A stretch of 64,000 nt of DNA from Gelidibacter salicanalis (GCF_016469035.1 NZ_JAEHJZ010000004.1:19795-83794), one strand, 5' to 3'; counted from the stretch's first letter, positions 17,548-27,699 are shown. Numbers and translations are program-made. Notes: a model not told the origin generated them from the sequence alone.

Positions 17548-17616
17548 TCAAAACATATAGGCAGTTTTCAATACCGTTTGCTCTGTTTGGCGGAATTTAT
17601 CTTTGGTTTTACCCAT
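17548..17616 (-). CDS. Possible 22-codon ORF between the paralogues
   Basis: ATG-started frame giving MGKTKDKFRQTEQTVLKTAY plus two residues, 18 nt after the stop of the upstream small gene. It may be a real micropeptide, a remnant of a third copy of the C-terminal helix, or chance. Confidence 0.2.
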   Translation of the reverse strand: MGKTKDKFRQTEQTVLKTAYMF

Positions 17617-17633
17617 GCTTAAACACAAATTAT

Positions 17634-17897
17634 TTAGTAGCCAGAAGCACTGAAGACAGGCGACCCTGAACGTTCACGTTTGCGCATATACATATTTTCT
17701 AATATGGAATTTATTTCTCTGAACTTTGGGGTTAATTCGGTCAAGTCGCCATCACTATTGGTAGTCAATTGTTTTTTGCAACAGGCACAAGTATATTCAT
17801 TGACATGCGAAGTTACTTTTTTAGACACGTGATACTGATGACCAAAGAGATGACAGTAGAGCTTCCGTGGACGGGGTGCTTTTTTGTGTATTTTCAT
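17634..17897 (-). CDS. Small Cys-rich protein, paralogue of the gene at 17209
   Basis: 87 residues. The N-terminus is basic (MKIHKKAPRPRK), then LYCHLFGHQY, HVNEYTCACCKKQLTTN and ELTPKFREINSILENMY. A CxxC and a C...H pair could hold a zinc ion. The basic ends suggest binding to nucleic acid or an acidic partner, which is inference. It is one of two tandem paralogues on the minus strand. Confidence 0.65.
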   Translation of the reverse strand: MKIHKKAPRPRKLYCHLFGHQYHVSKKVTSHVNEYTCACCKKQLTTNSDGDLTELTPKFREINSILENMYMRKRERSGSPVFSASGY

Positions 17898-17958
17898 GGT
17901 TCTGTAGGTTAAGGAGGTCTAACTTACTGAAAATTACCATAATTGACGCTAAAGCACT

Positions 17959-18735
17959 CTATATTTCGACAAAACGCAATAAATTGTAAGTCAATTCTTT
18001 CTTATTTTCAATATGCGACATATGTCCGTCCGGAAAATCAATAATTTCAACTCCCAAGTCTTCCAATTGTGGTCGCAGGCTGTCATAGTTTAAAACAGGA
18101 TCTTTACGGCCAAGAATCGCTAATTTTGGCAGTGCTAGTTGTTTAAGCCACATACTTCTGTCCTTCCTTATTTTCATTCCTTCAAGAGCGGCCACAATCC
18201 CTTGTATAGGTAAATCCATGGCAATCATTTTAATAATCTCTATTTCTCCGTCAAAGCGTTCCTTATTATCGGGACTAAATAAATTGGCAATGGACATCCG
18301 GATGAAATTCTTGTGATTGTATTTTACAGCCTCAACAGCCCGATCTCTGTTGATTTGCTTTTCTGATGAATCGGGAAATGGCGATGAATTCATCAAACAC
18401 AGTTTCTCTACTCTTTCTGGATGTGCTTCAGCAAGCGCCAAGGCCACATAACCGCCCATAGAATGGCCTATGATTATCGATTTTTCAATCTTCAAATGAT
18501 TTAAGACAAATAGTACAGCATCGGCCATCATCTCCATAGTATGGATATACCCCAAACAACCGGTGGCACCGTGCCCCAATAAATCTATAGAAATAACTCG
18601 AGAGTTCTGGGCAATTGCCGGAATCAACTCCTGCCACATTACTGAAGTCTCTAGAAAGCCATGAAGTAAAACTACGGGGGTTCCCTGACCTTGTTCCTCG
18701 TAAAAAACTGGGATATCTTTGTATTCTAATATCAT
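17959..18735 (-). CDS. Alpha/beta-fold hydrolase
   Basis: 258 residues, no signal peptide. VVLLHGFLET supplies the oxyanion-hole region. GHSMGGYVAL carries the nucleophile Ser (about residue 92), an Asp lies in GRKDPVLNY, and the His in PDGHMSHIE. The catalytic triad is complete. The closest general type is a small esterase or lyase-like hydrolase; the substrate is unknown. Divergent from brnQ. Confidence 0.85.
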   Translation of the reverse strand: MILEYKDIPVFYEEQGQGTPVVLLHGFLETSVMWQELIPAIAQNSRVISIDLLGHGATGCLGYIHTMEMMADAVLFVLNHLKIEKSIIIGHSMGGYVALALAEAHPERVEKLCLMNSSPFPDSSEKQINRDRAVEAVKYNHKNFIRMSIANLFSPDNKERFDGEIEIIKMIAMDLPIQGIVAALEGMKIRKDRSMWLKQLALPKLAILGRKDPVLNYDSLRPQLEDLGVEIIDFPDGHMSHIENKKELTYNLLRFVEI

Positions 18736-18752
18736 ATTTAATCTATATTCGG

Positions 18753-18760
18753 CAAATATA
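18753..18760 (-). promoter_or_regulatory. -7 box upstream of the hydrolase gene
   Basis: TATATTTG on the minus strand, 17 nt before the hydrolase start codon. No clear -33 element. Confidence 0.4.
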
Positions 18761-18816
18761 TGTTTTAGTCTTTGGTTGACCCTAATGGGTTGGCTATCAA
18801 AATAAAATTATATACT

Positions 18817-20100
18817 ATGAATAAAACCAAGGACATCTTTATTACCGGTTTCGCCCTATTTTCAATGTTTTTTGGAGCTGGAAACTTAATATTGCCACCC
18901 TTTTTAGGATATCAGGCCGGAGAAGCATGGTTATTGGTCACCATTGGTTTTGTCATTACTGCGGTTATTATTCCAATTTTAGGCATCGTTGCACATGCTA
19001 AATTACAAGGCACGATGTACGATTTCGGAAAAAAAGTGTCGCCAATTTTCAGTATCATTTATTGTTTTATAGTGTACGGCATTTGCTTGCTGCTTCCCGG
19101 CCCAAGAACAGCTTCTGTAACTCATGAAATGGCCATTGCCCCATTTTTCAATAGCAGCAGCCTCTTAACCAGTACCATCTATTTTATCCTGGTATTTATT
19201 TTTGTGATGAATCGGTCCAAAGTCTTAGACTTGTTGGGTAAATATCTTACGCCCATCATCATTGTCATATTAATGGCGATTATAGGAATTGCCATATTCT
19301 CATCGGCTGGTGTTGTCCAACCCACACAATTCAGCACACCAATTGTTGATGGCATTCTAGAAGGCTACCAAACTTTTGATGCCATTGCAGCCATGGTTGT
19401 GGGCGCCGTGTTGATCATCTCTATTAATTTGAGAAATTCCAGCCCTGCAGCAGAAAAGCAAAAACTCATCTTTAAATCAGGACTATTAGCTGGTTTTGGA
19501 TTGTTTATCATCTATACAGGCCTTATTTTAATTGGGTCATTGCACAATTCAGAATTTCCAGATGATGTCTCAAGATCCGCATTGTTACTCGGTTTGGGCA
19601 ATAAAACCTTAGGAGCTTCGGGTGCCGGTTTATTGAGCATTTTAATTGCCTTGGCATGTTTTACCACTGCCGTGGGAATTGTAACCGGTACAGCAGATTA
19701 TGTAAAGGGCCTGTTTAATAATTCCAAAACCGTATACACCATCACGGCCATTATTGGGAGTCTAATGGGTATTGTCATGGGACAATTTGACGTCAAGTAC
19801 ATTATAGATGTGGCCATTCCTGCTCTTATGTTTATCTATCCCATCACGATTATCTTGATTTTATTGAATGTCATCCCCGAAAAATGGGCCTCAGCACTTG
19901 TTTTTAGAGGCGTGGTCATCACCGCCTTTATCTTTAGCATTCCAGATTTTTTGAAGATTTTGATGCCTTCTGAAAACTTAGATCGTATTATTGGCACCAT
20001 CCCCTTAGGACCTTATAATTTAGGTTGGATTATCCCATCCCTTTTTATGTTCATCATACTTAATATGTATAGGCATTTTAATCCTTCAAGCGTTTCATAA
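18817..20100 (+). CDS. brnQ: Branched-chain amino acid transporter, BrnQ/LIVCS family
   Basis: The ATG at 18817 (MNKTKDIFITGFALFSMFFG) is preferred; the longer frame begins at a TTG with a poor leader. 427 residues and about 12 transmembrane helices. FFGAGNLILPPFLGYQAG at the start and LLPGPRTASVTHEM are family motifs. It is a cation-coupled importer of Leu, Ile and Val in the inner membrane. Its end overlaps the next, convergent gene by 23 nt. Confidence 0.9.
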   Translation: MNKTKDIFITGFALFSMFFGAGNLILPPFLGYQAGEAWLLVTIGFVITAVIIPILGIVAHAKLQGTMYDFGKKVSPIFSIIYCFIVYGICLLLPGPRTASVTHEMAIAPFFNSSSLLTSTIYFILVFIFVMNRSKVLDLLGKYLTPIIIVILMAIIGIAIFSSAGVVQPTQFSTPIVDGILEGYQTFDAIAAMVVGAVLIISINLRNSSPAAEKQKLIFKSGLLAGFGLFIIYTGLILIGSLHNSEFPDDVSRSALLLGLGNKTLGASGAGLLSILIALACFTTAVGIVTGTADYVKGLFNNSKTVYTITAIIGSLMGIVMGQFDVKYIIDVAIPALMFIYPITIILILLNVIPEKWASALVFRGVVITAFIFSIPDFLKILMPSENLDRIIGTIPLGPYNLGWIIPSLFMFIILNMYRHFNPSSVS

Positions 20101-20734
20101 CAGAAAACGCACGGTCTACCACTTCGTCCTCTACCAAAATAGTAAATTCATTAGTTGTTGAGACTACTTCATAAAGTGCGATGCCTTCCCACGCCAAACG
20201 CTTAAATATTTGATAATATAGGCCTGTCACCTTACTGTTGTCTGACGGTAAACTGATAGTGATTGCAGAGAGCTCCGCTTTTTCTCCAATTAAAAGTTCA
20301 TATTGAAAACTTTTTAAGACGTTAAATCTTTGCGAGGATGAAATAATGATATTGCTTTCGTGGATACCCCGCGTAAAAGCATAAAATACGTTAGAAAGTC
20401 CATCCATTTCGCGCATTATTTTAGAATGGCTATGGATTAAGGTCTTGGAGTTCTGAAACGTAAAATCAGTGAGATTGGAACGTACCGTAATATCCCCCAA
20501 ATTTTGCATGACGCGTTTGAGCTTTCTTGAACTTCCAAAGTCCACAGGCGCTTGGTACCGCCGCAATGCCATCATAACCGCCCCTGCTTTTACGGGTTTT
20601 TTGAGCAGTTCACCAATAGGCACTACCAGTTCTTCCGCAAGGGCTGAATAGTTGATGATGCCTCGAGATAAGGCCTCTTCCAAGAAGGGTTGCGCAATTA
20701 AAATTTCCTGTACACAAGCGGCAATAGTTCTCAT
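20078..20734 (-). CDS. Stand-alone ACT-like protein next to aspartate kinase
   Basis: 218 residues, soluble. The N-terminal 60 residues (EILIAQPFLEEALSRGIINY ... VPIGELLKKPVKAGAVMMAL) look helical and could be a winged-helix or HTH-like unit. The C-terminal half (KAELSAITISLPSDNSKVTG, then WEGIALYEVVSTTNEFTILV and a final helix) resembles an ACT domain like those at the end of aspartate kinase. It is divergent from lysC with about 100 nt between them. A role in sensing an amino acid is inferred from the fold and position only. Confidence 0.6.
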   Translation of the reverse strand: MRTIAACVQEILIAQPFLEEALSRGIINYSALAEELVVPIGELLKKPVKAGAVMMALRRYQAPVDFGSSRKLKRVMQNLGDITVRSNLTDFTFQNSKTLIHSHSKIMREMDGLSNVFYAFTRGIHESNIIISSSQRFNVLKSFQYELLIGEKAELSAITISLPSDNSKVTGLYYQIFKRLAWEGIALYEVVSTTNEFTILVEDEVVDRAFSVMKRLKD

Positions 20735-20838
20735 TTGTTAATTATATAACATTTTGTGCAAAATTAGTCAAAATTTTTAATTCTTATGGTTTTATAATGT
20801 AAGCCACTTATTTTAGCTCACCTAAATACCTTATAATT

Positions 20839-22161
20839 ATGCTTGTTTTAAAATTTGGAGGTACCTCTGTTGGGTCAATTGATAATATGACCAATGTTAA
20901 GAATATCATTAATGATGGCCAACGCAAAGTTGTGGTGCTCTCTGCTATGTCAGGAACCACCAATACCTTGGTTACAATTTCGGAGTGTATTAAGTTTAAG
21001 GAACGGGAAAACGCCTTAGATCTCATTTCTGATTTACACACCACTTATAAACATACGGTGCAGAATTTAATTAATGACACCACCTTAAAACTGGAAGTAG
21101 AGGCTTATGTCAACACTATTTTCGCAACGTTAAAGGAAGCTGCCATTGCCAACTATTCATCCTTATTAAGCAATAAAATTATTGCACAAGGCGAATTGCT
21201 CTCTACGTTTATCTTCAGTCGTTTTTTAAAACAAGAAGGACTAAAAGCGTGCTTACTGCCTGCTTTGGAATTTATGCGGATTGATAAATTTAACGAACCA
21301 GATAATTTCTATATCCGTCAAAACTTTAACCGTATTGTTGAAAACCAACCAGACGCAGACATTTACATCACCCAAGGGTTTATATGTTTGGATGCTGATG
21401 GCCAAATAGCCAATTTACAACGCGGCGGAAGCGATTATACCGCGACGATTATTGGTGCCGCGCTAAAAGCGAAAGAAGTACAAATCTGGACGGATATTGA
21501 CGGGTTCCATAATAATGACCCGCGTTTTGTGCCAGATACCCATGCCATTTCCAATCTGTCTTTTGATGAAGCTGCGGAGTTGGCGTATTTTGGAGCCAAA
21601 ATTTTACACCCTCAAACCGTCACGCCGGTAAAGGAATTGGACATTCCGGTGCGCTTAAAAAACACGATGTCACCTTCTTCCCACGGCACTTTAATTACCA
21701 ATGCCATTCACGGTGAAGGCATTAAAGCCATTGCCGCAAAAGATGGGATTACCGCCATTAAAATTAAATCGGCCCGAATGCTCTTAGCCCATGGTTTCCT
21801 AAAAAAGGTTTTTGAAATTTTTGAGAAGTATGAAACGTCTATTGACATGATTACTACTTCAGAGATTGCGGTATCGCTCACTATAGACGACACCAAACAT
21901 CGTTCTGACATTGTTGAAGAATTAGAAAAATTTGCGATGGTTGAAGTCGATGAATTTAGAACCATTGTCTGTTTAGTGGGCAACCAAATTGTCTACCATC
22001 CTGACACACCAAAGCTGTTTCAGATATTGCAGGATGTGAGTGTGAGAATGATTTCTTATGGCGGTAGCAATAATAACATTTCATTATTGATCAACACCAG
22101 TGATAAGATTGAAACCTTAAGAAAGCTCAACCGTTATGTATTTGATTTGGTCCCGGCTTAA
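20839..22161 (+). CDS. lysC: Aspartate kinase
   Basis: 440 residues, a single-function enzyme with no homoserine dehydrogenase domain. The kinase part has LVLKFGGTSVGS (ATP-binding Lys) at the start, GFICLDADGQIANLQRGGSD and WTDIDGFHNNDPR. Two ACT domains follow (about residues 300-440), with ITAIKIKSARMLLAHGFLKK and MISYGGSNNNISLLI. It begins the pathway from aspartate to lysine, threonine and methionine. No leader peptide or lysine riboswitch is visible upstream. Confidence 0.93.
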   Translation: MLVLKFGGTSVGSIDNMTNVKNIINDGQRKVVVLSAMSGTTNTLVTISECIKFKERENALDLISDLHTTYKHTVQNLINDTTLKLEVEAYVNTIFATLKEAAIANYSSLLSNKIIAQGELLSTFIFSRFLKQEGLKACLLPALEFMRIDKFNEPDNFYIRQNFNRIVENQPDADIYITQGFICLDADGQIANLQRGGSDYTATIIGAALKAKEVQIWTDIDGFHNNDPRFVPDTHAISNLSFDEAAELAYFGAKILHPQTVTPVKELDIPVRLKNTMSPSSHGTLITNAIHGEGIKAIAAKDGITAIKIKSARMLLAHGFLKKVFEIFEKYETSIDMITTSEIAVSLTIDDTKHRSDIVEELEKFAMVEVDEFRTIVCLVGNQIVYHPDTPKLFQILQDVSVRMISYGGSNNNISLLINTSDKIETLRKLNRYVFDLVPA

Positions 22162-22198
22162 TAAAAAACCAATCAGGTTATAATTGTATAAAATAAGT

Positions 22199-22220
22199 GA
22201 GGCTCTTTTTCAAGAGCCTC
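22199..22220. terminator. Shared terminator of lysC and pepP
   Basis: 9-bp stem GAGGCTCTT / AAGAGCCTC over TTTC, T-rich after it. Both convergent genes end within 40 nt. Confidence 0.8.
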
Positions 22221-22230
22221 TACTTTTATT

Positions 22231-23523
22231 TTATGAATTCATGATCTCTTCAATCTCCTCAGCTTCAATAGGAATATTCCCCATCAAGTTAAAAGGCTCG
22301 CCTTTCTTTTGGATCACCAAATCATCTTCCAATCGGATGCCAAAGCCTTCTTCAGGAATATAAATTCCGGGTTCTACCGTAAACACCATGTTTTCCTGCA
22401 TTGGTTCCGTTAAAATACCGTAATCATGCGTATCTAAACCAATATTATGGCTAGTACCATGCATAAAGTATTTTTTATATGCTGGCCAGTCTTTATCTTC
22501 ATTTTGAACGTCAGCTTTGTCCAACAATTTTAAACCTAATAATTCTGACGTCATCATATTGCCCACTTCTTTGTGATATTCTGCCCAGTCCGTTCCTGGA
22601 ACCAATAGTTTAGAAGCGTCTTTTTTAACGCGATTAACCGCATTGTAAACTTCCTTCTGACGTTTTGAAAATCTGCCGCCAACAGGAATGGTACGCGTCA
22701 TATCACTTGAGTAATTGCCATATTCTGCTCCAACATCCAACAAGATCAAATCACCATCTTTACATTGTTGATTATTGACTACATAATGCAACACATTGGC
22801 ATTATTACCTGAAGCAATAATTGGCGTATAGGCAAAACCTTTGGAGCGGTTACGCAAAAATTCGTGCATTAGTTCTGCTTCAATCTCATATTCCCAAACT
22901 CCTGGTTTAACAAAATCGAGAAGTCTTCTAAAGCCCTTTTCTGTAATGTTACAGGCTTTTTGCATCACATCAATCTCAATGGGATCTTTTACAGAACGCA
23001 AACGCTGTAAAATTGGGTTACTCTTCGCCACAGAATGCGCAGGATACTTCTCCTTTAACCATTTTGTGTAACGATCTTCACGGGTTTCGGTTTCTACATT
23101 GGCGCGGTAATGCTCATTAGTATTGATATAAACCGTATCACATTGGGTCATCAATTCAAACATGATTTTCTCCATATCTTTCAACCAATACACCGTTTTA
23201 ATTCCTGAAGTTTCAAATGCAGCTTCTTTGGTCAGTTTTTCGCCTTCCCAAACAGCAATATGGTCATTGGTCTCTTTTAAGAATAAAATTTCGCGATGAT
23301 TTTCTTTTGGACAATCCGGGAAAAGCACTAAAATACTTTCTTCCTGATCCACGCCACTCAAATAAAAAATATCACGGTGTTGCTGAAACGGCATCGTACT
23401 ATCAGCACTAATAGGGTAAATATCATTGGAGTTAAAAACAGCTAAACTGCTCGGCTTCATTTGAGCCATAAAGTTTTTTCTGTTTTTTATAAAAAGTTTG
23501 CTGTCTATTTGATCGTATTTCAT
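22231..23523 (-). CDS. pepP: Xaa-Pro aminopeptidase (aminopeptidase P)
   Basis: 430 residues from the ATG at 23523 (MKYDQIDSKLFIKNRKN); the longer frame adds 32 unlikely residues. The pita-bread fold M24 metal ligands are visible: LLDVGAEYGNYSSDMTRT (two Asp), GTSHNIGLDTHD (His), VEPGIYIPEEG (Glu) and GIRLEDDLVI (Glu). It removes an N-terminal residue ahead of proline in the cytoplasm. Single gene. Confidence 0.93.
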   Translation of the reverse strand: MKYDQIDSKLFIKNRKNFMAQMKPSSLAVFNSNDIYPISADSTMPFQQHRDIFYLSGVDQEESILVLFPDCPKENHREILFLKETNDHIAVWEGEKLTKEAAFETSGIKTVYWLKDMEKIMFELMTQCDTVYINTNEHYRANVETETREDRYTKWLKEKYPAHSVAKSNPILQRLRSVKDPIEIDVMQKACNITEKGFRRLLDFVKPGVWEYEIEAELMHEFLRNRSKGFAYTPIIASGNNANVLHYVVNNQQCKDGDLILLDVGAEYGNYSSDMTRTIPVGGRFSKRQKEVYNAVNRVKKDASKLLVPGTDWAEYHKEVGNMMTSELLGLKLLDKADVQNEDKDWPAYKKYFMHGTSHNIGLDTHDYGILTEPMQENMVFTVEPGIYIPEEGFGIRLEDDLVIQKKGEPFNLMGNIPIEAEEIEEIMNS

Positions 23524-23735
23524 AATGTGTAGTTTTTTCAAAATTACAGTTTTCGGGTTGCTTAAAAAAATCTTCTGAGGCTTTGTGAAACTTTTAACCT
23601 CAAATTTGTAGCTATACACTTATTGGACGGATTTTTAAAAAAACCCTGTTTACCTAAAATTCTGAATTATTATATAAAACCAATCCACCTTCTTCTAATT
23701 AAAATCATTCCAAATAAGTATAAATAAATCAATTT

Positions 23736-23767
23736 TTTGGCTTTCAAACGATTGAAGTGTATCTTTG
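23736..23767 (+). promoter_or_regulatory. Promoter of the sdh operon
   Basis: TTTG, a 20-nt spacer, then TATCTTTG, 26 nt upstream of sdhC. Matches the Bacteroidota promoter pattern. Confidence 0.65.
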
Positions 23768-23793
23768 TCTAACATTAAACTAACCTTCAAAAG

Positions 23794-24465
23794 ATGAGCG
23801 GAATTTTAAATTCTTCAATTGGAAGAAAGTTTGCCATGGCGCTTTCGGCATTCTTCCTCATGATTTTCTTAGTACAACATTTTGCAATTAATATCCTATC
23901 GGTCTTCAGTGCAGACACATTTAATGAGGCGTCTCATTTTATGGGAACCTTTTGGGTAGTGCAATATATTTTCCAACCCATTTTAATTTTGGGCGTCATT
24001 TTTCACTTTGTGATGGGGATGATCTTGGAAATAAGAAATAGAAACGCACGAAAAATTGCCTATGTCAAAAATAACGGCAACGCCAATTCTACTTGGATGA
24101 GCCGTAACATGATTTGGACAGGTGGGGTGATTTTGTTGTTCCTCGGACTTCATTTTTACGATTTCTGGTTACCGGAGATCAACACCAAATTCATTGAAGG
24201 CGACATGTCCGGAATGATCAATGGCGAATACCGCTATTACGAAGAATTGCAGCACAAGTTTGTAGATGTATGGCGCGTGGCGCTTTATTGCCTTGCCTTT
24301 GTGTTTTTAGCATTGCACTTATTACACGGGTTCAGTTCCGCATTTCAGTCGGTTGGAGCCAACAATAAATATACAAGAGGATTAAGAGGGTTTGGTAAAG
24401 CTTATGCAATCATTATCCCATTAGGATTTATTTTTATCGCACTTTATCATCATTTTAATTACTAA
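23794..24465 (+). CDS. sdhC: Succinate dehydrogenase cytochrome b subunit
   Basis: 223 residues, five hydrophobic helices, with conserved His in LVQHFAINIL, VIFHFVMGM, LGLHFYDFW, ALHLLHGFSS and YHHFNY that can hold two haems. It is the single-chain membrane anchor (SdhC only) of Bacteroidota-type succinate:menaquinone reductase and fumarate reductase-like enzymes. It sits in the inner membrane, 12 nt from sdhA. Confidence 0.93.
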   Translation: MSGILNSSIGRKFAMALSAFFLMIFLVQHFAINILSVFSADTFNEASHFMGTFWVVQYIFQPILILGVIFHFVMGMILEIRNRNARKIAYVKNNGNANSTWMSRNMIWTGGVILLFLGLHFYDFWLPEINTKFIEGDMSGMINGEYRYYEELQHKFVDVWRVALYCLAFVFLALHLLHGFSSAFQSVGANNKYTRGLRGFGKAYAIIIPLGFIFIALYHHFNY

Positions 24466-24477
24466 AAAACATCTAAT

Positions 24478-26475
24478 ATGGCTTTAGATTCTAAAATACC
24501 TGAAGGCCCACTGGCGGACAAGTGGACCAATTATAAAAATCATATTGATCTTGTCAATCCAGCTAACAAACGTAACATTGATGTTATTGTGGTTGGTACT
24601 GGATTGGCTGGAGGTTCTGCCGCTGCAACTTTGGCTGAATTAGGTTATAACGTAAAAGCGTTTTGTTTCCAAGATTCTCCACGTCGTGCCCACTCTATTG
24701 CGGCACAAGGCGGTATCAATGCTGCCAAAAACTATCAAGGTGATGGGGATTCTACATACCGTTTATTTTATGACACTGTAAAAGGTGGCGATTACCGTTC
24801 TCGTGAAGCTAACGTGTATCGTTTGGCTGAAGTCTCTGCAAACATTATTGACCAATGTGTGGCTCAAGGGGTTCCTTTTGCACGTGAATACGGTGGACTA
24901 TTAGATAACCGTTCGTTTGGAGGGGTTCTTGTATCAAGAACATTTTATGCTGCAGGACAAACAGGACAACAATTATTATTAGGTGCTTATTCTGCCATGA
25001 ACCGTCAAATTGGTCGTGGTAAAATCCAGATGTACAACCGTCACGAAATGTTAGACGTTGTTGTAGTTGGAGGAAAAGCGAGAGGTATTATCGCAAGAAA
25101 CTTAGTCACTGGAGAGATTGAGCGTCATTCTGCCCATGCTGTAGTATTAGGAACTGGCGGTTACGGAAACGTGTTCTTCTTGTCAACCAACGCAATGGGA
25201 AGTAATGTTACTGCTGCTTGGAAAGCACACAAACGTGGTGCCTTTTTTGCCAACCCATGTTACACACAAATTCACCCAACTTGTATTCCTGTTTCTGGAG
25301 ACCATCAATCAAAACTGACTTTGATGTCTGAATCACTCCGTAATGACGGACGTATTTGGGTACCAAAAAACATGGATGATGTATTGGCTATTAGAGAAGG
25401 AAAATTAAAAGCGACTGCGATTCCTGAAGAAAATAGAGATTATTATTTAGAGCGTCGTTACCCAGCATTCGGGAACTTAGTACCTCGTGATGTCGCCTCC
25501 CGTGCCGCAAAAGAACGTTGCGATGCAGGTTATGGTGTTAATAAAACCGGTGAAGCTGTTTATTTGGATTTTGCTTCTGCCATTCAACGTTACGGAAAGG
25601 AACGTGCTCATGTTAGAGGTTTAAATGAAGATGATGCCGTTTTAGTAAAAAGATTAGGACAGGAAGTTATCAGAGAGAAATATGGTAACCTATTCCAGAT
25701 GTACGAAAAAATCGTAGATCAAAACCCGTATGAAATGCCAATGATGATTTATCCTGCGGTGCATTATACCATGGGTGGACTTTGGGTAGATTACAACTTG
25801 ATGACCAACGTCCCAGGATTGTATTGTATTGGAGAAGCCAACTTTTCTGACCATGGTGCTAACCGTCTTGGTGCTTCGGCATTGATGCAAGGTTTGGCAG
25901 ATGGCTATTTTGTATTGCCATATACTATTGGTGATTATCTATCAAAGGATATTCGTACAGGAAAAATCCCTACCAATTCACCAGAATTTGATCAAGCAGA
26001 GAAAAACGTTAAAGACAGTTTGGATCACTTAATCACTAATAAAGGAACACATTCTGTTGACCATTTCCATAAACGACTGGGAAAAATCATGTGGAACAAA
26101 TGTGGAATGGCTCGTAATGCACAAGGTTTACAAGAAGCTATTGTAGAAATTGCTGAGCTTCGTAAGGAATTTTGGAAAGATGTTAGAGTGCCGGGAACCC
26201 AAAACGAATTCAATGAAGAATTGGCAAAAGCAATGCGTGTAGCAGATTACTTAGAATTGGGCGAATTGTTTGCTAAGGATGCTTTACAACGAGAAGAATC
26301 TGCTGGTGGACACTTTAGAGAAGAATACCAAACTGAAGAAGGAGAAGCCTTAAGACGTCCAGAATTTCAATATGTTGCGGCATGGGAATTTCAAGGAGAA
26401 CCTAAAGATGCTATCCTTCATAAGGAAGAATTGGAGTACGAGAATATTGAAGTGAAAGAGAGAAGTTATAAATAA
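24478..26475 (+). CDS. sdhA: Succinate dehydrogenase flavoprotein subunit
   Basis: 665 residues. FAD-binding [20 protein letters not shown] near residue 35; the FAD-linking His in [17 protein letters not shown]; substrate-site residues in [17 protein letters not shown] and [12 protein letters not shown]. It oxidises succinate to fumarate and passes electrons to SdhB. The order sdhC-sdhA-sdhB is typical, but a four-helix-bundle gene now separates sdhA from sdhB. Confidence 0.97.
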   Translation: MALDSKIPEGPLADKWTNYKNHIDLVNPANKRNIDVIVVGTGLAGGSAAATLAELGYNVKAFCFQDSPRRAHSIAAQGGINAAKNYQGDGDSTYRLFYDTVKGGDYRSREANVYRLAEVSANIIDQCVAQGVPFAREYGGLLDNRSFGGVLVSRTFYAAGQTGQQLLLGAYSAMNRQIGRGKIQMYNRHEMLDVVVVGGKARGIIARNLVTGEIERHSAHAVVLGTGGYGNVFFLSTNAMGSNVTAAWKAHKRGAFFANPCYTQIHPTCIPVSGDHQSKLTLMSESLRNDGRIWVPKNMDDVLAIREGKLKATAIPEENRDYYLERRYPAFGNLVPRDVASRAAKERCDAGYGVNKTGEAVYLDFASAIQRYGKERAHVRGLNEDDAVLVKRLGQEVIREKYGNLFQMYEKIVDQNPYEMPMMIYPAVHYTMGGLWVDYNLMTNVPGLYCIGEANFSDHGANRLGASALMQGLADGYFVLPYTIGDYLSKDIRTGKIPTNSPEFDQAEKNVKDSLDHLITNKGTHSVDHFHKRLGKIMWNKCGMARNAQGLQEAIVEIAELRKEFWKDVRVPGTQNEFNEELAKAMRVADYLELGELFAKDALQREESAGGHFREEYQTEEGEALRRPEFQYVAAWEFQGEPKDAILHKEELEYENIEVKERSYK

Positions 26476-26508
26476 ATTATTGAGAGAGTGAGTTATTAAG
26501 GCCATAAC

Positions 26509-26886
26509 ATGGATAATTATAGATCTTTTGAAGAACTTGCCTGCTGGAAAGAAGCGCGAAGTTTAAGACTATTTGTAAGTAACGCAATCATCTCAAAATT
26601 ACCAAGTTCTGAAAAGTACGTATTAATTGATCAGATAAGGCGATCATCTCGTTCAGTTGGAAACAATATTGCTGAAGGTTATGGCAGATTTCATTATCAA
26701 GAAAACATACAATTTTGCAGAATTGCAAGAGGTTCATTATTTGAAACTTTAGACCATGGCATTGTGGCTTTCGATGAAAATTACATTTCCACAGATACTT
26801 TAAACGATTTACGAACAATTCACAATAAAACACTTTTGATACTTAATGGCTACATTAAATATCTTAAGACACAAAAAGAAAAATAG
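26509..26886 (+). CDS. Four-helix bundle protein (23S rRNA IVS-like), sdh copy
   Basis: 125 residues, same family as the gene at 12786. FEELACWKEARSLR at the start and SVGNNIAEGYGR in the middle match the hallmarks of the suf copy, but the rest has diverged, so the two are not a recent duplication. It lies in the 477-nt gap between sdhA and sdhB on the same strand. Flanking DNA has AGTTATTAAG on the left and CTTAATAACT on the right, a short inverted repeat. Confidence 0.85.
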   Translation: MDNYRSFEELACWKEARSLRLFVSNAIISKLPSSEKYVLIDQIRRSSRSVGNNIAEGYGRFHYQENIQFCRIARGSLFETLDHGIVAFDENYISTDTLNDLRTIHNKTLLILNGYIKYLKTQKEK

Positions 26887-26952
26887 ACTATTGAATTTTG
26901 AGTTACCGAATAACACAATTTATCAATTACTTAATAACTTAATATTGAAGGC

Positions 26953-27699
26953 ATGAAGCTTACATTAAAAATATGGCGTCAAAAAAACGCTGACACCAAA
27001 GGAAAGCTAGTAGATTACCAAATTGATGGTATTGAAGGTGATATGTCTTTCCTAGAAATGTTGGATGTTTTGAATGAACAACTCATTAATAAAGGCGAAG
27101 AACCAGTAGCATTTGACCACGATTGTCGTGAAGGTATTTGTGGTACTTGCTCATTATACATTAATGGAGAAGCTCATGGGCCTGACCGTTTGATCACAAC
27201 CTGTCAATTGCATATGCGTATGTTTAATGACGGAGACACCATCCATATTGAACCATTTAGAGCAACTGCTTTTCCTGTCATTAAAGATTTAGTTGTAGAC
27301 CGTACTTCTTTTGACCGTATTCAGCATGCGGGTGGTTTTATTTCTGTGAACACTTCTGGGAATACCATTGATGCCAATGCTATTCCGGTGAATAAACACG
27401 ATGCGGACACGGCGTTCGAATCTGCTACCTGTATTGGTTGTGGTGCCTGTGTTGCGAGTTGTGTAAATTCTTCCGCCATGTTATTTGTCGGTGCTAAGGT
27501 GTCTCAGTTCGCGTTATTGCCACAAGGAAAAATTGAAGCTACTGAACGTGTTTTAAACATGGTGAAGCAAATGGACGAAGAAGGTTTTGGTAACTGTACC
27601 AATACTGGGGCTTGTGAAGTTGAATGCCCTAAAGGCATCTCCCTTGAAAATATTGCCCGACTAAATCGCGAATATTTAGCGGCAAGCTTAAAAGGATAA
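26953..27699 (+). CDS. sdhB: Succinate dehydrogenase iron-sulphur subunit
   Basis: 248 residues. [2Fe-2S] ligands in [10 protein letters not shown] (about residue 57) with a further Cys in TTCQL; then [11 protein letters not shown] for [4Fe-4S] and CEVECPKGI for the [3Fe-4S] and last ligands. It carries electrons from SdhA to the membrane anchor. A terminator follows. Confidence 0.97.
   Translation: MKLTLKIWRQKNADTKGKLVDYQIDGIEGDMSFLEMLDVLNEQLINKGEEPVAFDHDCREGICGTCSLYINGEAHGPDRLITTCQLHMRMFNDGDTIHIEPFRATAFPVIKDLVVDRTSFDRIQHAGGFISVNTSGNTIDANAIPVNKHDADTAFESATCIGCGACVASCVNSSAMLFVGAKVSQFALLPQGKIEATERVLNMVKQMDEEGFGNCTNTGACEVECPKGISLENIARLNREYLAASLKG

Noticed and set aside
20735-20838. Lysine riboswitch before lysC
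   Set aside because: The gap of about 100 nt is too short and AT-rich and shows none of the lysine riboswitch helices.
23524-23735. Extra gene between pepP and sdhC
   Set aside because: No frame with a start and protein-like composition; only promoter-like elements were seen.
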